Assembly (NCBI GenBank): GCA_030527105.1
Contig: JAUNBK010000006.1
Coordinates: 1 to 64,000, forward strand
Reading direction: 5' to 3'
From: Planctomycetia bacterium
GTDB lineage: Bacteria > Planctomycetota > Planctomycetia > Pirellulales > Thermoguttaceae
Length of the DNA stretch: 64,000 nucleotides
Shown here one piece after another: positions 27,329-35,562 of the stretch (position 1 is the stretch's first letter; every line of letters starts with the position of its first letter). Below the pieces are notes generated by a model. It worked only from the letters and a program-made list of their open reading frames with translations. It searched no databases and was not told the origin of the DNA. The position numbers and the translations under genes were made by a program.

Positions 27329-29341
27329 ATGAAAAAATATACATTCCTCCCGCTTTTCGCCATGGCGCTCCTTTTGAGTACCACGCTTTGGGCGGCAGAC
27401 AAAAACGAAATTCTCAATGCGTCGGACGATGCGGTTTTGATTGCCGTCGTCTCGGCTCCCGGCGACACGGAGCAGGATATTTTCCTGAAGGGCTTGGCGT
27501 GCAAGCGTCTCGCCGTGATCGGAACGGAGAAGGCCATCCCGGCGCTGGAGGGGATGCTGAGCCATCCCAAATTGGGGCACTACGCGCGATACGCATTGGA
27601 GTCGATGCCGTTTGACTCCGTGGACGCTGCGCTTCTCAAGGCTGCCAAATCCCTCCAAGGGGCGCCGCAGGTCGGTGTGATCAACACACTCGGCGCGCGA
27701 AAATGCGTCTCGGCTGTCCCGACCATCAAGGAAATTCTGGCGCAAGCGAAATGCCCCGCTCTCAAGCAAGCGTGCTACGCTGCGTTGGGATATATCGCGA
27801 CCGAAGACGCCGCCAGCACGCTTCTCGCTGCCGCAAAAGCCGAGCCGGACGCCGAATATATGGTGCGCAAGGCGTTGGCGGACGCGTTGTTGGATTGCGC
27901 CGAAAGTTTCGAGACCGCAGGGAATTCGAAGCGCGCGATTGAAATTTACGACGCGGTCGTCGTTCCGTGCTTCCCCGTCTACGCGCAAAAAGCGGGCGCG
28001 TACCACGGCTTGCTCGCAAGAAGAACCGAGGCGGCAGAAATTCTCGTCTCCAAACTCTTCTCCGAGAAGTGCTGCTGCTTCTCTGGTGGTTTGAAAACAA
28101 TCCGAGAGTATGCCGATGAGGATGGGGAAGCGATCACGACTGCCGTGCTCAACGTGCTCGACAAGCTCACGCCAGAGCGAAAAGCGCTTGTGTTGCGCGC
28201 TCTTGCCGACAGGACGGACGACGCGAGCCGAAAGCTCGTTTTCCCCGTTGCGATTCGTTTGTGCGAGGCGGAGGAACTCTGCGTCCAACTCGCGGCAATC
28301 AGTGCCGTGGGAAAATTGGGCGACCTCCAACCCCTCGAGGCGCTCGAAGCGATCGAATTTTCGACATCTCGTGAGGCTCCCGAGGAGCGCAAGCAGTGTC
28401 TCGAGGCGTTTGTCGCCGCATTTGTCGCCATCCAAAGTCCTGAAATCGACGCCTTTTTCGTAAAAAACTTCGCAGAACTTCCGATTAATGAAACAGACGT
28501 CGCTTGCTGCTACTTCAAGATTCTCGAGCTTCGTCGTGTCGCGGCAGCGGGACCGGATCTCGTGAAAGTCGCCAATCAGCCCGGCGTGAATGGGCAAGTG
28601 CGCGACGCAGCTCTTCGCGCCCTCTCGGAAATCGTGACGCTCGACAACCTGGATCTCTTGGTGCGCGCGTTGGATGGCGAGCAAGACGACGCCAAAGTTG
28701 CGTGGATATTGCGCGCCGCGTGCACGCGTATGCCTCGAGAGGATTGCGCGGCTGCCGTCGTGAAGATGTTCAACGCCGCGACCGACATTGAGGAGAAGGG
28801 GAAAATGCTCACCCTCCTCAAGCAAATCGGCGGCAAGACGGCTTTGGCTTGCGTCGAAGCCGCATGTTGGAACGACGCTACGGTCGACATTGCCACTCAA
28901 ACTCTCGGCGCGTGGAACACTCCAGACGACATGGAGGCGGTCGCGGTTGCGTGCCTCAAGGTCGCGAAAGAGTCGAAAGAAGAGCGCTATCGAATCCGTG
29001 GAATCCGAAGTTATATTCGTGTTCCGAGACAATTCGACATGCCGAAAGAGAAGAAGTTCGAGATGTGCCGAATCGGGTTTGATACGGCGCAGCGTCCTCA
29101 GGACAAAGCGCTCGTGTTCGAGGTTTTTGTGCGCGTTGTGGACGTCGCAAGCGCCCAAGCTGCCATGGCTTATGCCGACGACCCGCAGTATCGTGAAATC
29201 GTCTGCGAGACGGTCGTGGCAATCGCGAAAAAATTCCAGGGAAAATCGGAAGAATTGAAAGCGATTCTCAAGAAAGTTGCCGAAATTTCCGAGAACTACG
29301 AGGTGAAAGGTCAGGCGGAAGAGATTATGGAGCGGCTTTAA
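27329..29341 (+). CDS. Exported HEAT-repeat protein
   Basis: The 670-residue product has a Sec signal peptide (MKKYTFLPLFAMALLLSTTL, cleavage near WAA). After it come continuous helical HEAT/PBS-lyase-like repeats of about 30-40 residues, with Ala/Leu/Asp patterns such as GTEKAIPALEGML and LGYIATEDAASTLLAAAKAE. Such proteins are scaffolds for protein interaction; no catalytic motif is visible. TTGGAG precedes the ATG at 27329, and an upstream in-frame start would destroy the signal peptide. Its position 108 bp after the oxidoreductase suggests a shared transcript. Confidence 0.85.
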   Translation: MKKYTFLPLFAMALLLSTTLWAADKNEILNASDDAVLIAVVSAPGDTEQDIFLKGLACKRLAVIGTEKAIPALEGMLSHPKLGHYARYALESMPFDSVDAALLKAAKSLQGAPQVGVINTLGARKCVSAVPTIKEILAQAKCPALKQACYAALGYIATEDAASTLLAAAKAEPDAEYMVRKALADALLDCAESFETAGNSKRAIEIYDAVVVPCFPVYAQKAGAYHGLLARRTEAAEILVSKLFSEKCCCFSGGLKTIREYADEDGEAITTAVLNVLDKLTPERKALVLRALADRTDDASRKLVFPVAIRLCEAEELCVQLAAISAVGKLGDLQPLEALEAIEFSTSREAPEERKQCLEAFVAAFVAIQSPEIDAFFVKNFAELPINETDVACCYFKILELRRVAAAGPDLVKVANQPGVNGQVRDAALRALSEIVTLDNLDLLVRALDGEQDDAKVAWILRAACTRMPREDCAAAVVKMFNAATDIEEKGKMLTLLKQIGGKTALACVEAACWNDATVDIATQTLGAWNTPDDMEAVAVACLKVAKESKEERYRIRGIRSYIRVPRQFDMPKEKKFEMCRIGFDTAQRPQDKALVFEVFVRVVDVASAQAAMAYADDPQYREIVCETVVAIAKKFQGKSEELKAILKKVAEISENYEVKGQAEEIMERL

Positions 29342-29453
29342 ACTCCATTTTTTCGTCTGATTTTTGACGTTGCAATAACTCCTTTTTTGCGCGCTGTTGG
29401 ATCTTTCTGGCGGCGCGTTTCGTATTATAAATTTCGTCTTAAAGGAAGATTTT

Positions 29454-29867
29454 ATGTGGTTTTTGTATGCGATTTGTTCCGCATTTTTTGCGGCACTCAC
29501 GGCGATTTTCGCCAAAATCGGCATTCAGGGCGTCGATTCAAACCTCGCCACGGCAATTCGCACCGTGGTCATTTTGCTCCTGGCGTGGACGATCGTCCTT
29601 TTTTCCGGGACATTCCGCCAGATTCCCTCATTGCCCCACAAGACGTGGACGTTCCTCGTCCTCTCCGGCTTGGCGACGGGAGCGAGTTGGCTCTTCTATT
29701 TCAAAGCGATGCAGATGGGGGACGTGAGTCGTGTTGCGCCGGTCGATAAATTTAGCATCGTCCTCACGATTATTCTTGCGTTTGTCGTTCTTCAGGAAGT
29801 TCCGACCACGAAAAGCATCCTCGGCGGCATTCTCATTTCTCTCGGGGTGCTCATTATGGCGCTCTGA
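29454..29867 (+). CDS. Half-size EamA/DMT-superfamily transporter
   Basis: The 137-residue protein has four to five hydrophobic segments and one EamA unit, with the characteristic LSGLATGASWLFYFKAMQ and APVDKFSIVLTIILAFVVLQE. Full-length EamA proteins have two such units, so this one likely functions as a homo- or hetero-dimer, as small DMT proteins do. It is not a truncated pseudogene by appearance: ATG 29454 follows AAAGGAAG and the end matches the family end (GGILISLGVLIM). Substrate unknown. Confidence 0.88.
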   Translation: MWFLYAICSAFFAALTAIFAKIGIQGVDSNLATAIRTVVILLLAWTIVLFSGTFRQIPSLPHKTWTFLVLSGLATGASWLFYFKAMQMGDVSRVAPVDKFSIVLTIILAFVVLQEVPTTKSILGGILISLGVLIMAL

Positions 29868-29909
29868 GGGATTCTTTCGCCATCGCTAATCGTCGCGAGT
29901 CCTTTCGCG

Positions 29910-31040
29910 TCACGTCTCTGGAACGTACTCTTCGAAAGGGTCGATCGCTTTGGAATTCGTCGATTTTTCCAAGATTTTTCCAAGCCCACGGAAGGTGGGG
30001 TCCTCTTTCAACGAAGGGTCTTTCGTTATCGTCTCGAGGAAGAGCTGCTTCGCGCGATCGCATTGCGCGAGGTGGACGAGCGCGTAGCAACGAAAGAAAT
30101 TGAGATAAATGTCGCCACCCACGTACGCATCAATCCGATCGACGCAATCGAGCGCATTTTCGTACATCTTGTGGTTAAAAAAGTAGTCGAGCGACAAAAA
30201 GTCCGCACACACATCGTCCCTCATCTGCTCGCGCGCCTCCGCAAGGACGAAGCGATACACCCCCTCGTCGGGGTGCTTTTGCGCCGCCTGAAGACGAATA
30301 ATGACGAGAGGTTTGAGCACTCGCAACTCGGGAGGGAGTTGGTCATAAATGTTGAGCGCATCTTGATAACGCCCCTCTTCGAACGCGGAAAAACAACGCT
30401 GCACGTCTTGGGAGCGTTCGCGAAACAAAATTTGCACCGCATCCGACATCATGGTGCCATAGCTCGTCACGCCCCCCACATAGCGCTCTGGAACCAAAGC
30501 GCGGCGGAGCGTTTCGGAGAAATTCTCGCCAAAATGATAAAGATGAATCTCATAGACCCCCACACCTCCGTCGGGCATTCGACGCACATAGAGATCGTGA
30601 TAATCCAACCCGCCGTCCTGCTCGACCAAGCGAAACGTGAGAGAAATCTCGTCGTTTGCGTTCTTTTTCGCCCGAAGAAAAGAATACGCGCCGCCGTTGC
30701 GGACTTTGAGAGCGATCGTCTGCGCGAAACCTCTCTCCCCAGAGAAGGATCGAAGGAGGTCGGCACGCGAAAATTGCTTCGCCTCGGGCGTCCCTTCAAG
30801 CCCCTCAAGGACGCGGTCCGTGAGAGAGCTCCAATCCATGGCGCGAATAAAAAACACACCATCTCCCTGCTTGAGGCGCGTTTCGAGAGTGCGCGCAAAA
30901 CCTTCCGCCTCTTCTATCGACAACGGCGCGGAGAGCGTGGAATTTGGCGGCTCGCTCTCCTCTGACGACCAACGACAGCCGAGAGGACTCAGCGCGACAC
31001 CCAAAAGGACGACAATAAACGATGTTCGAAGTGTTCTCAT
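29910..31040 (-). CDS. Predicted lipoprotein with TPR-like C-terminal half
   Basis: The 376-residue protein starts MRTLRTSFIVVLLGVALSPL followed by a lipobox Cys (LSPLGC). Residues about 40-220 form an uncharacterised alpha/beta region. From about residue 225 there are helix pairs of TPR type (FSAFEEGRYQDALNIYDQL, YALVHLAQCDRAKQLFLE). I do not recognise a function. It lies 31 nt downstream of an oxidoreductase gene on the same strand and is probably co-transcribed. Start 31040 is chosen for the intact lipoprotein signal. Confidence 0.8.
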   Translation of the reverse strand: MRTLRTSFIVVLLGVALSPLGCRWSSEESEPPNSTLSAPLSIEEAEGFARTLETRLKQGDGVFFIRAMDWSSLTDRVLEGLEGTPEAKQFSRADLLRSFSGERGFAQTIALKVRNGGAYSFLRAKKNANDEISLTFRLVEQDGGLDYHDLYVRRMPDGGVGVYEIHLYHFGENFSETLRRALVPERYVGGVTSYGTMMSDAVQILFRERSQDVQRCFSAFEEGRYQDALNIYDQLPPELRVLKPLVIIRLQAAQKHPDEGVYRFVLAEAREQMRDDVCADFLSLDYFFNHKMYENALDCVDRIDAYVGGDIYLNFFRCYALVHLAQCDRAKQLFLETITKDPSLKEDPTFRGLGKILEKSTNSKAIDPFEEYVPET

Positions 31041-31071
31041 GCCCCTATTATAAGTCCAGAAGCAACGTGTG

Positions 31072-32202
31072 TCAAGAGCGCTTCTCCTCTGTGGGCGAAA
31101 AATTCGCACAAAGCGCGCTATCCTCCGCCTTTTGCAGCAACTCCTGAATATAAATCCCACGCCGCAAGTCGATATTCATGGGGGAGGGCGAGCCAGTCGC
31201 GACCGCTCTCAAAAAGTCCGCAAGGCACGTACAATGGGCGCGAACCCAACCCACGCCGGATTTCGTCGCGGGAAAATCCGTGTCCGGGGCGGCATAGCGA
31301 TTGCCCACCGGGACGCGCGTCCAACCTGCATCACCCCCAAAGGGTGCGGTCGATTTCGCGCCGTCGCAATAGTCCAAGAAGTGCGCGTCCATAAGTTGGA
31401 ATCGAACGGCGCCGCGCGTCCCATAGACTTCAAGCATGAAATCGTTCTCCGTGCCGTGCGCGACTTTTGAGATGTGGAGCGAGCCGATAGCGCCATTTTG
31501 CGCGCTCCAAATCATCGTCATGGAGTCCGCCGCTCGACGGAGGTCGGAAGGCTCAGGAGACGAGGCGAACGCGTGCGTTTTTTCGAGAGGTCCCACGAGC
31601 CAGTCCGCAAAATCGACGAGATGAGAACCGATATCATTAAGGACGCCGCCGCCAGACTCCTTGAGATTTTTCCAACGCATTGGTCGTGCCGGGTCGACGT
31701 GAGAGTTTTGGAGGTACGCGCCGCGGAATTCGAGGATGCGCCCTAATTTCCCCGCGTCGATCATCTCTTTCGCCTTGAGCGCCGCAGCAAAATAACGTGT
31801 GTGAAAAACGACGTGCGACACACCACGATAATTCTCAAGCAGAGCCGCCAGACGCGCCCCCTCCGAGGCGTTCATCACGACGGGTTTCTCGCAATAAATG
31901 TGTTTTCCCTCAGAAATTGCCGCCTGAAGCATGGGAAAATGAAGATCATTCGGCGTGCAAACATGAATAATGTCTATCTCGGGGTCGCGTACGACGTTCT
32001 CCCAATCAGTCCTCCCCTTGGCACCCGCAAGTAGCGCTGCGGCAGCGTCTGCCGTCTCTTGGCGCGAGTTCACGACGTACCGCACCCTCGCACGAAGCGG
32101 AAGAGGATTCGAATAAAATCCGAGCGTGGCGTAAGCGTACGCATGAACCTTGCCAATAAAACCTCCGCCTAAAATCGCGACGTTGTACTCTTTTGTACCC
32201 AT
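31072..32202 (-). CDS. Gfo/Idh/MocA-family oxidoreductase (cytoplasmic)
   Basis: This 376-residue NAD(P)-dependent dehydrogenase has an N-terminal Rossmann fold (VAILGGGFIGKVHAYAY, glycine motif GGGFIG) and the EKP motif (HIYCEKPVVMN, about residue 95). The C-terminal domain has GGGVLNDIGSHLVDFADWL. Unlike the protein at 25920 it has no signal sequence. The GGG..D.GSH.VD pattern is common in dehydrogenases acting on myo-inositol-type or sugar substrates, but the substrate is not determinable. The next gene (lipoprotein) is 31 nt away. Confidence 0.93.
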   Translation of the reverse strand: MGTKEYNVAILGGGFIGKVHAYAYATLGFYSNPLPLRARVRYVVNSRQETADAAAALLAGAKGRTDWENVVRDPEIDIIHVCTPNDLHFPMLQAAISEGKHIYCEKPVVMNASEGARLAALLENYRGVSHVVFHTRYFAAALKAKEMIDAGKLGRILEFRGAYLQNSHVDPARPMRWKNLKESGGGVLNDIGSHLVDFADWLVGPLEKTHAFASSPEPSDLRRAADSMTMIWSAQNGAIGSLHISKVAHGTENDFMLEVYGTRGAVRFQLMDAHFLDYCDGAKSTAPFGGDAGWTRVPVGNRYAAPDTDFPATKSGVGWVRAHCTCLADFLRAVATGSPSPMNIDLRRGIYIQELLQKAEDSALCANFSPTEEKRS

Positions 32203-32238
32203 ACAATAAACTCCTTTTGTTTTATACTCCTCGCAAGT

Positions 32239-32344
32239 TATACTCCTCGTGATTTAAAATTCCCGTTTTACGCGACGCTTTGCGAGCCGTGGTGCATAGC
32301 TCCAACGGCGGACGACACCGGAAATTTCAACGCGAAGTATTATA
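32239..32344 (+). repeat. R1 dispersed repeat, full copy
   Basis: It begins TATACTCCTCGTG, has core GAGCCGTGGTGCATAGCTCC and ends AACGCGAAGTATTATA. A short duplicated left end (TTTATACTCCTCGC) precedes it at 32220. It lies between the start of the oxidoreductase gene and the end of the radical SAM gene. Confidence 0.92.
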
Positions 32345-32371
32345 ATCTTTCAAAAATGATCCAACGAACGT

Positions 32372-33178
32372 TCAACAATCTCCAAAATAAATTTTCGCGT
32401 CGATCTTTTCCTCTTCGCACCACTCTTGAATGTCGCACATGTATTGATCCCAATACTCTCGCGCTTGTTTGTGGAGGTAGATTTCGTGATAAAGTGGCGT
32501 CATATGTGGATAATATCGATGAATCATCTCCAAAATGCGACGACGATACAAGCTGCGCAGCTTGAGATTCTCGAACCAAAACTCGTTTGCGCAGGGTTTC
32601 GCTCTCTCCAAAATGGCGCGAAAATCCGAGAGTCCAGGAAAAATCGGCGAGAGAAATACGCCAGTCGAGATTCCCTCGTCGTGGAGGATTCGCAACGCCT
32701 CGAAACGCGCCTCGATGGGGCTTGCGTGCGGCTCAAAAATCTTGCGAAACGAATCGTCCAGCGAGTTGATCGAAAACGTAACGTGGACAGACGGAAATTG
32801 GTGCAGCAAATCCAAATCTCGCAGAACGAGGTCGGACTTGGTGAGAATCGTCACGTACGCCCCTGCGTGGAGAAGCTCCTGGAGGAGAGAGCGCGTGGCA
32901 TTGAATTGCTTCTCGAAGGGATTATACGGGTCCGTCACGGAGCTGAGCAAGATCGTCTTCCCGCCCAATTTTCGCACCGGGATCGGCGCTTTCGGATGCT
33001 TGACGTCCAAAAACTCCCCCCACGGCTCGGTGTGATTCGAGAATCGCTTCATGAATTCCGCGTAGCAATAGGCACATTTATGAGGGCACCCCACGTAAGG
33101 ATTAATCACGAAATCGATCCCCGGGATTTTGGTCGCCGTGAGGCAATTTTTCACGTCGATGTGTTGAAGTTTGATCAT
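32372..33178 (-). CDS. Radical SAM protein, spore photoproduct lyase-like family
   Basis: The 268-residue protein has the 4Fe-4S/SAM motif CxxxCxxC in GCPHKCAYCYAEF (about residues 30-42) near the N-terminus. Further typical features are INPYVGC and LSSVTDPYNPFEKQ, as in SPL-like radical SAM proteins annotated in many bacteria. The reaction is not known for this subgroup. It has no extra iron-sulfur cluster domain and no partner gene. It is divergent from the dsbD-like gene with a 300-bp spacer. Confidence 0.88.
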   Translation of the reverse strand: MIKLQHIDVKNCLTATKIPGIDFVINPYVGCPHKCAYCYAEFMKRFSNHTEPWGEFLDVKHPKAPIPVRKLGGKTILLSSVTDPYNPFEKQFNATRSLLQELLHAGAYVTILTKSDLVLRDLDLLHQFPSVHVTFSINSLDDSFRKIFEPHASPIEARFEALRILHDEGISTGVFLSPIFPGLSDFRAILERAKPCANEFWFENLKLRSLYRRRILEMIHRYYPHMTPLYHEIYLHKQAREYWDQYMCDIQEWCEEEKIDAKIYFGDC

Positions 33179-33355
33179 ATTGTCGCTTCGAATTATCGCT
33201 TCAAAAAGTACTGGAGAACAGCGTCCGAAACATCATTCTACATCAAGCGCGTCGAAAAGCAATGGAGATCCGCCCATTTTTTAACGAAAAAAGGAAATTT
33301 TCCCAAAGAATCCGGGATATTTGGCGAAAAATGAGGTCGTTTCGCGAAACACCTC

Positions 33356-33383
33356 TTGTTTTTTTAACCAAAAAGGGCATAAT
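33356..33383 (+). promoter_or_regulatory. Candidate promoter of the DsbD-like gene
   Basis: TTGTTT (33356-33361), a 16-bp spacer and CATAAT (33378-33383) lie about 95 bp upstream of the start at 33480. The rest of the 301-bp divergent spacer holds no other feature I can see. Confidence 0.45.
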
Positions 33384-33479
33384 ATATCATGGCTTTGTTT
33401 ATTTGGCATGGGGGAGCGCAAGCACCCCGCCGCTGGTAGAATTCCACACAAAATGATGATGAAGTGTAAAGGGAGTACC

Positions 33480-35519
33480 ATGAAATTCCTAAAAAACCAT
33501 TGGACGCTATTTTTGACCCTCGTTTTCGCGGGCAGCATACTTTTCGCAAGCAGCGTGGCGCACGCCCTGCAGAATGATCGATTCAGCGAGTATCGCGATC
33601 TTTTGGGAGGAAACGACGGGGGCGATCTCCAACTCGACTTTGGCGGATTGAACGCTGGAGATAATTCGAGCGAGAGTACGACGGATGCGACTGTCCAAGC
33701 TGCCGCCGCGTTTCGTCCGCCGCAGGGCGATATGCCGGGAGTGCTCTCCATTTCGCTCGACATACCGGGGGATTGGTACATTTATTCCATCACGCAGCCC
33801 GACGGGGGACCTTTTAAGACTTCATTTCATCTTCCCGACGAGAGCATTCGTGTCGCGGGGACGATTGAGACTCAGCCGAAGCCGGAAGTCAAAGGAGACA
33901 AGGAGCTTTGGGGAAATATTCTCATCGAAACGCACAAAAAGAGCGTGACGTGGCGCATTCCGTTCCAATGGGCGACACCCGAGGCGCAGCTTCCAGAGAT
34001 TGCCGGCAGCGTCGAGTTTCAAATGTGCAACGAAATGACGTGCCTTCCGCCGAAGAAAGTCGATTTTGTCGCAAAGCTGGACGAGACGCTCCCTCCGCCA
34101 ACCCCCGAGACTTCCCCAGCGGCAGCCTCTGGCGAAAACCAGAGCGCGCCCAAACTTGGAACGTCCGCCCCCGGAGTGCAGCCTCCGGCGGAGGAATTCT
34201 CCAGCCTCTGGGTTTGTATTTTATTCGCATATCTTGGTGGATTGATTTTGAATCTCATGCCGTGCGTGCTCCCCGTGATTGCGCCCAAAATATACTCTTT
34301 CGTGCATCAGTCTGGCGAGTCGCGCTCCCGGGTTTTTTTCCTCAATCTCGCGTATGTTTTCGGCTTGCTCACGGTGTTTTGGATTTTGGCGGCGTTATCA
34401 AAATTGGGAAATCTCACCCGATTTCTTGCCGAGGCGCTCCCGCCCGACTTAGGTGCAAAAGTTCCCGTGTGGGAAAATATGGCTTGGGGCGCGCAATTCC
34501 AATACCCTGCGTTCTGCATCTTCATGATCTGCCTCGTTTTCGTGATGGGGTTGAGTTTCCTCAGCGTGTGGGAGATTCCGATTCCGGGACTCGTCGCGGG
34601 GGGAAGTTTAGGAAAAATGCAGCGCAAAGAGGGGCTTTTGGGTGCGTATTGCATGGGAATTCTCACCACGATCCTCGCCACGCCGTGCGTTGGACCGTTT
34701 TTGGGACCGGTGTTTGGATTTCTCATGACGCAAGCCGTCTGGATGTCCTTTTTGATTTTCTCCGTGATTGGCCTTGGTCTCGCCACGCCGTATCTTGTCG
34801 TTGGGATGTTCCCTGCGTTGGTGCGCTTCCTCCCCAAGCCGGGAGATTGGATGGAGACGTTCAAAGAGATTATGGGCTTTTTCTTCCTCGCGGCTGTCGT
34901 GTTGCTATTTTATGTTCTCATCGGCATTTCGCCCGATTATGTGGTACCAACGCTTTCGCTCCTCGTCGCTCTTTGGTTCGCCTGCTGGCTCATTGGAAAA
35001 ACGACCCTCTCCGGCGCATCCTCCGAAAGAGTCATTATCGCTTGGTGTGCGGGAATCATTTTCGCCTCCATTGTTGGCGTCGGAATGTTCCACTTCTGGT
35101 TTGGAGAAAGTACGATCGACGAGAAAAACCGCATCGCTTGGGTCGATTTCTCCATAGAAAAAATCGATGAATACCGCGCGCAGAACAAGCCTGTTTTTAT
35201 CGATTTCACGGCGAATTGGTGCATGACGTGCAAGTGGAACTCCCTCAACGCAATCGAGACCGAAGACGTTGGCGAGGCTATTCGGCGCAACGGAATCGTC
35301 CCCGTTCTTGCGGATTGGACGAATCCCAACCCCGAAATAGGGGAGTACCTCGAGCGCTTCAATCGCAAATCAATCCCCGTCGTCATCATTTGGATGCCAG
35401 GAGAAGATACCCCACTCATTTTGGACGGATTCCTCACGCAGGCAGCCCTTTTGGAGGCGCTCGAGGGGAGAACTCCCGAAACACCTTCAAGTGCGACTCC
35501 ACAAAGTGCGCAACCTTAA
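33480..35519 (+). CDS. dsbD: DsbD-family thiol:disulfide interchange protein
   Basis: The protein moves electrons from cytoplasmic thioredoxin across the membrane to periplasmic partners. The 679-residue product has a signal peptide (1-30) and an N-terminal periplasmic domain (to about 195) with the paired cysteines CNEMTC. The eight-helix membrane domain has NLMPCVLPVIAPK (about 257) and LATPCVGPFLGP, which carry the shuttle cysteines. The C-terminal thioredoxin domain has NWCMTCKWN (about residue 580). All three cysteine pairs are present, so it should be a complete DsbD. The start at 33480 follows AAGGGAG. Confidence 0.93.
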   Translation: MKFLKNHWTLFLTLVFAGSILFASSVAHALQNDRFSEYRDLLGGNDGGDLQLDFGGLNAGDNSSESTTDATVQAAAAFRPPQGDMPGVLSISLDIPGDWYIYSITQPDGGPFKTSFHLPDESIRVAGTIETQPKPEVKGDKELWGNILIETHKKSVTWRIPFQWATPEAQLPEIAGSVEFQMCNEMTCLPPKKVDFVAKLDETLPPPTPETSPAAASGENQSAPKLGTSAPGVQPPAEEFSSLWVCILFAYLGGLILNLMPCVLPVIAPKIYSFVHQSGESRSRVFFLNLAYVFGLLTVFWILAALSKLGNLTRFLAEALPPDLGAKVPVWENMAWGAQFQYPAFCIFMICLVFVMGLSFLSVWEIPIPGLVAGGSLGKMQRKEGLLGAYCMGILTTILATPCVGPFLGPVFGFLMTQAVWMSFLIFSVIGLGLATPYLVVGMFPALVRFLPKPGDWMETFKEIMGFFFLAAVVLLFYVLIGISPDYVVPTLSLLVALWFACWLIGKTTLSGASSERVIIAWCAGIIFASIVGVGMFHFWFGESTIDEKNRIAWVDFSIEKIDEYRAQNKPVFIDFTANWCMTCKWNSLNAIETEDVGEAIRRNGIVPVLADWTNPNPEIGEYLERFNRKSIPVVIIWMPGEDTPLILDGFLTQAALLEALEGRTPETPSSATPQSAQP

Positions 35520-35562
35520 TTCCACCCCATTTTCCCACCTTTTTTACGCGAAAGGATTGAGC

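Noticed and set aside
27236..29524. 762-codon open frame opposite the HEAT-repeat gene
   Set aside because: Antisense shadow of a repetitive, GC-rich helical gene; no motif or signal seen.
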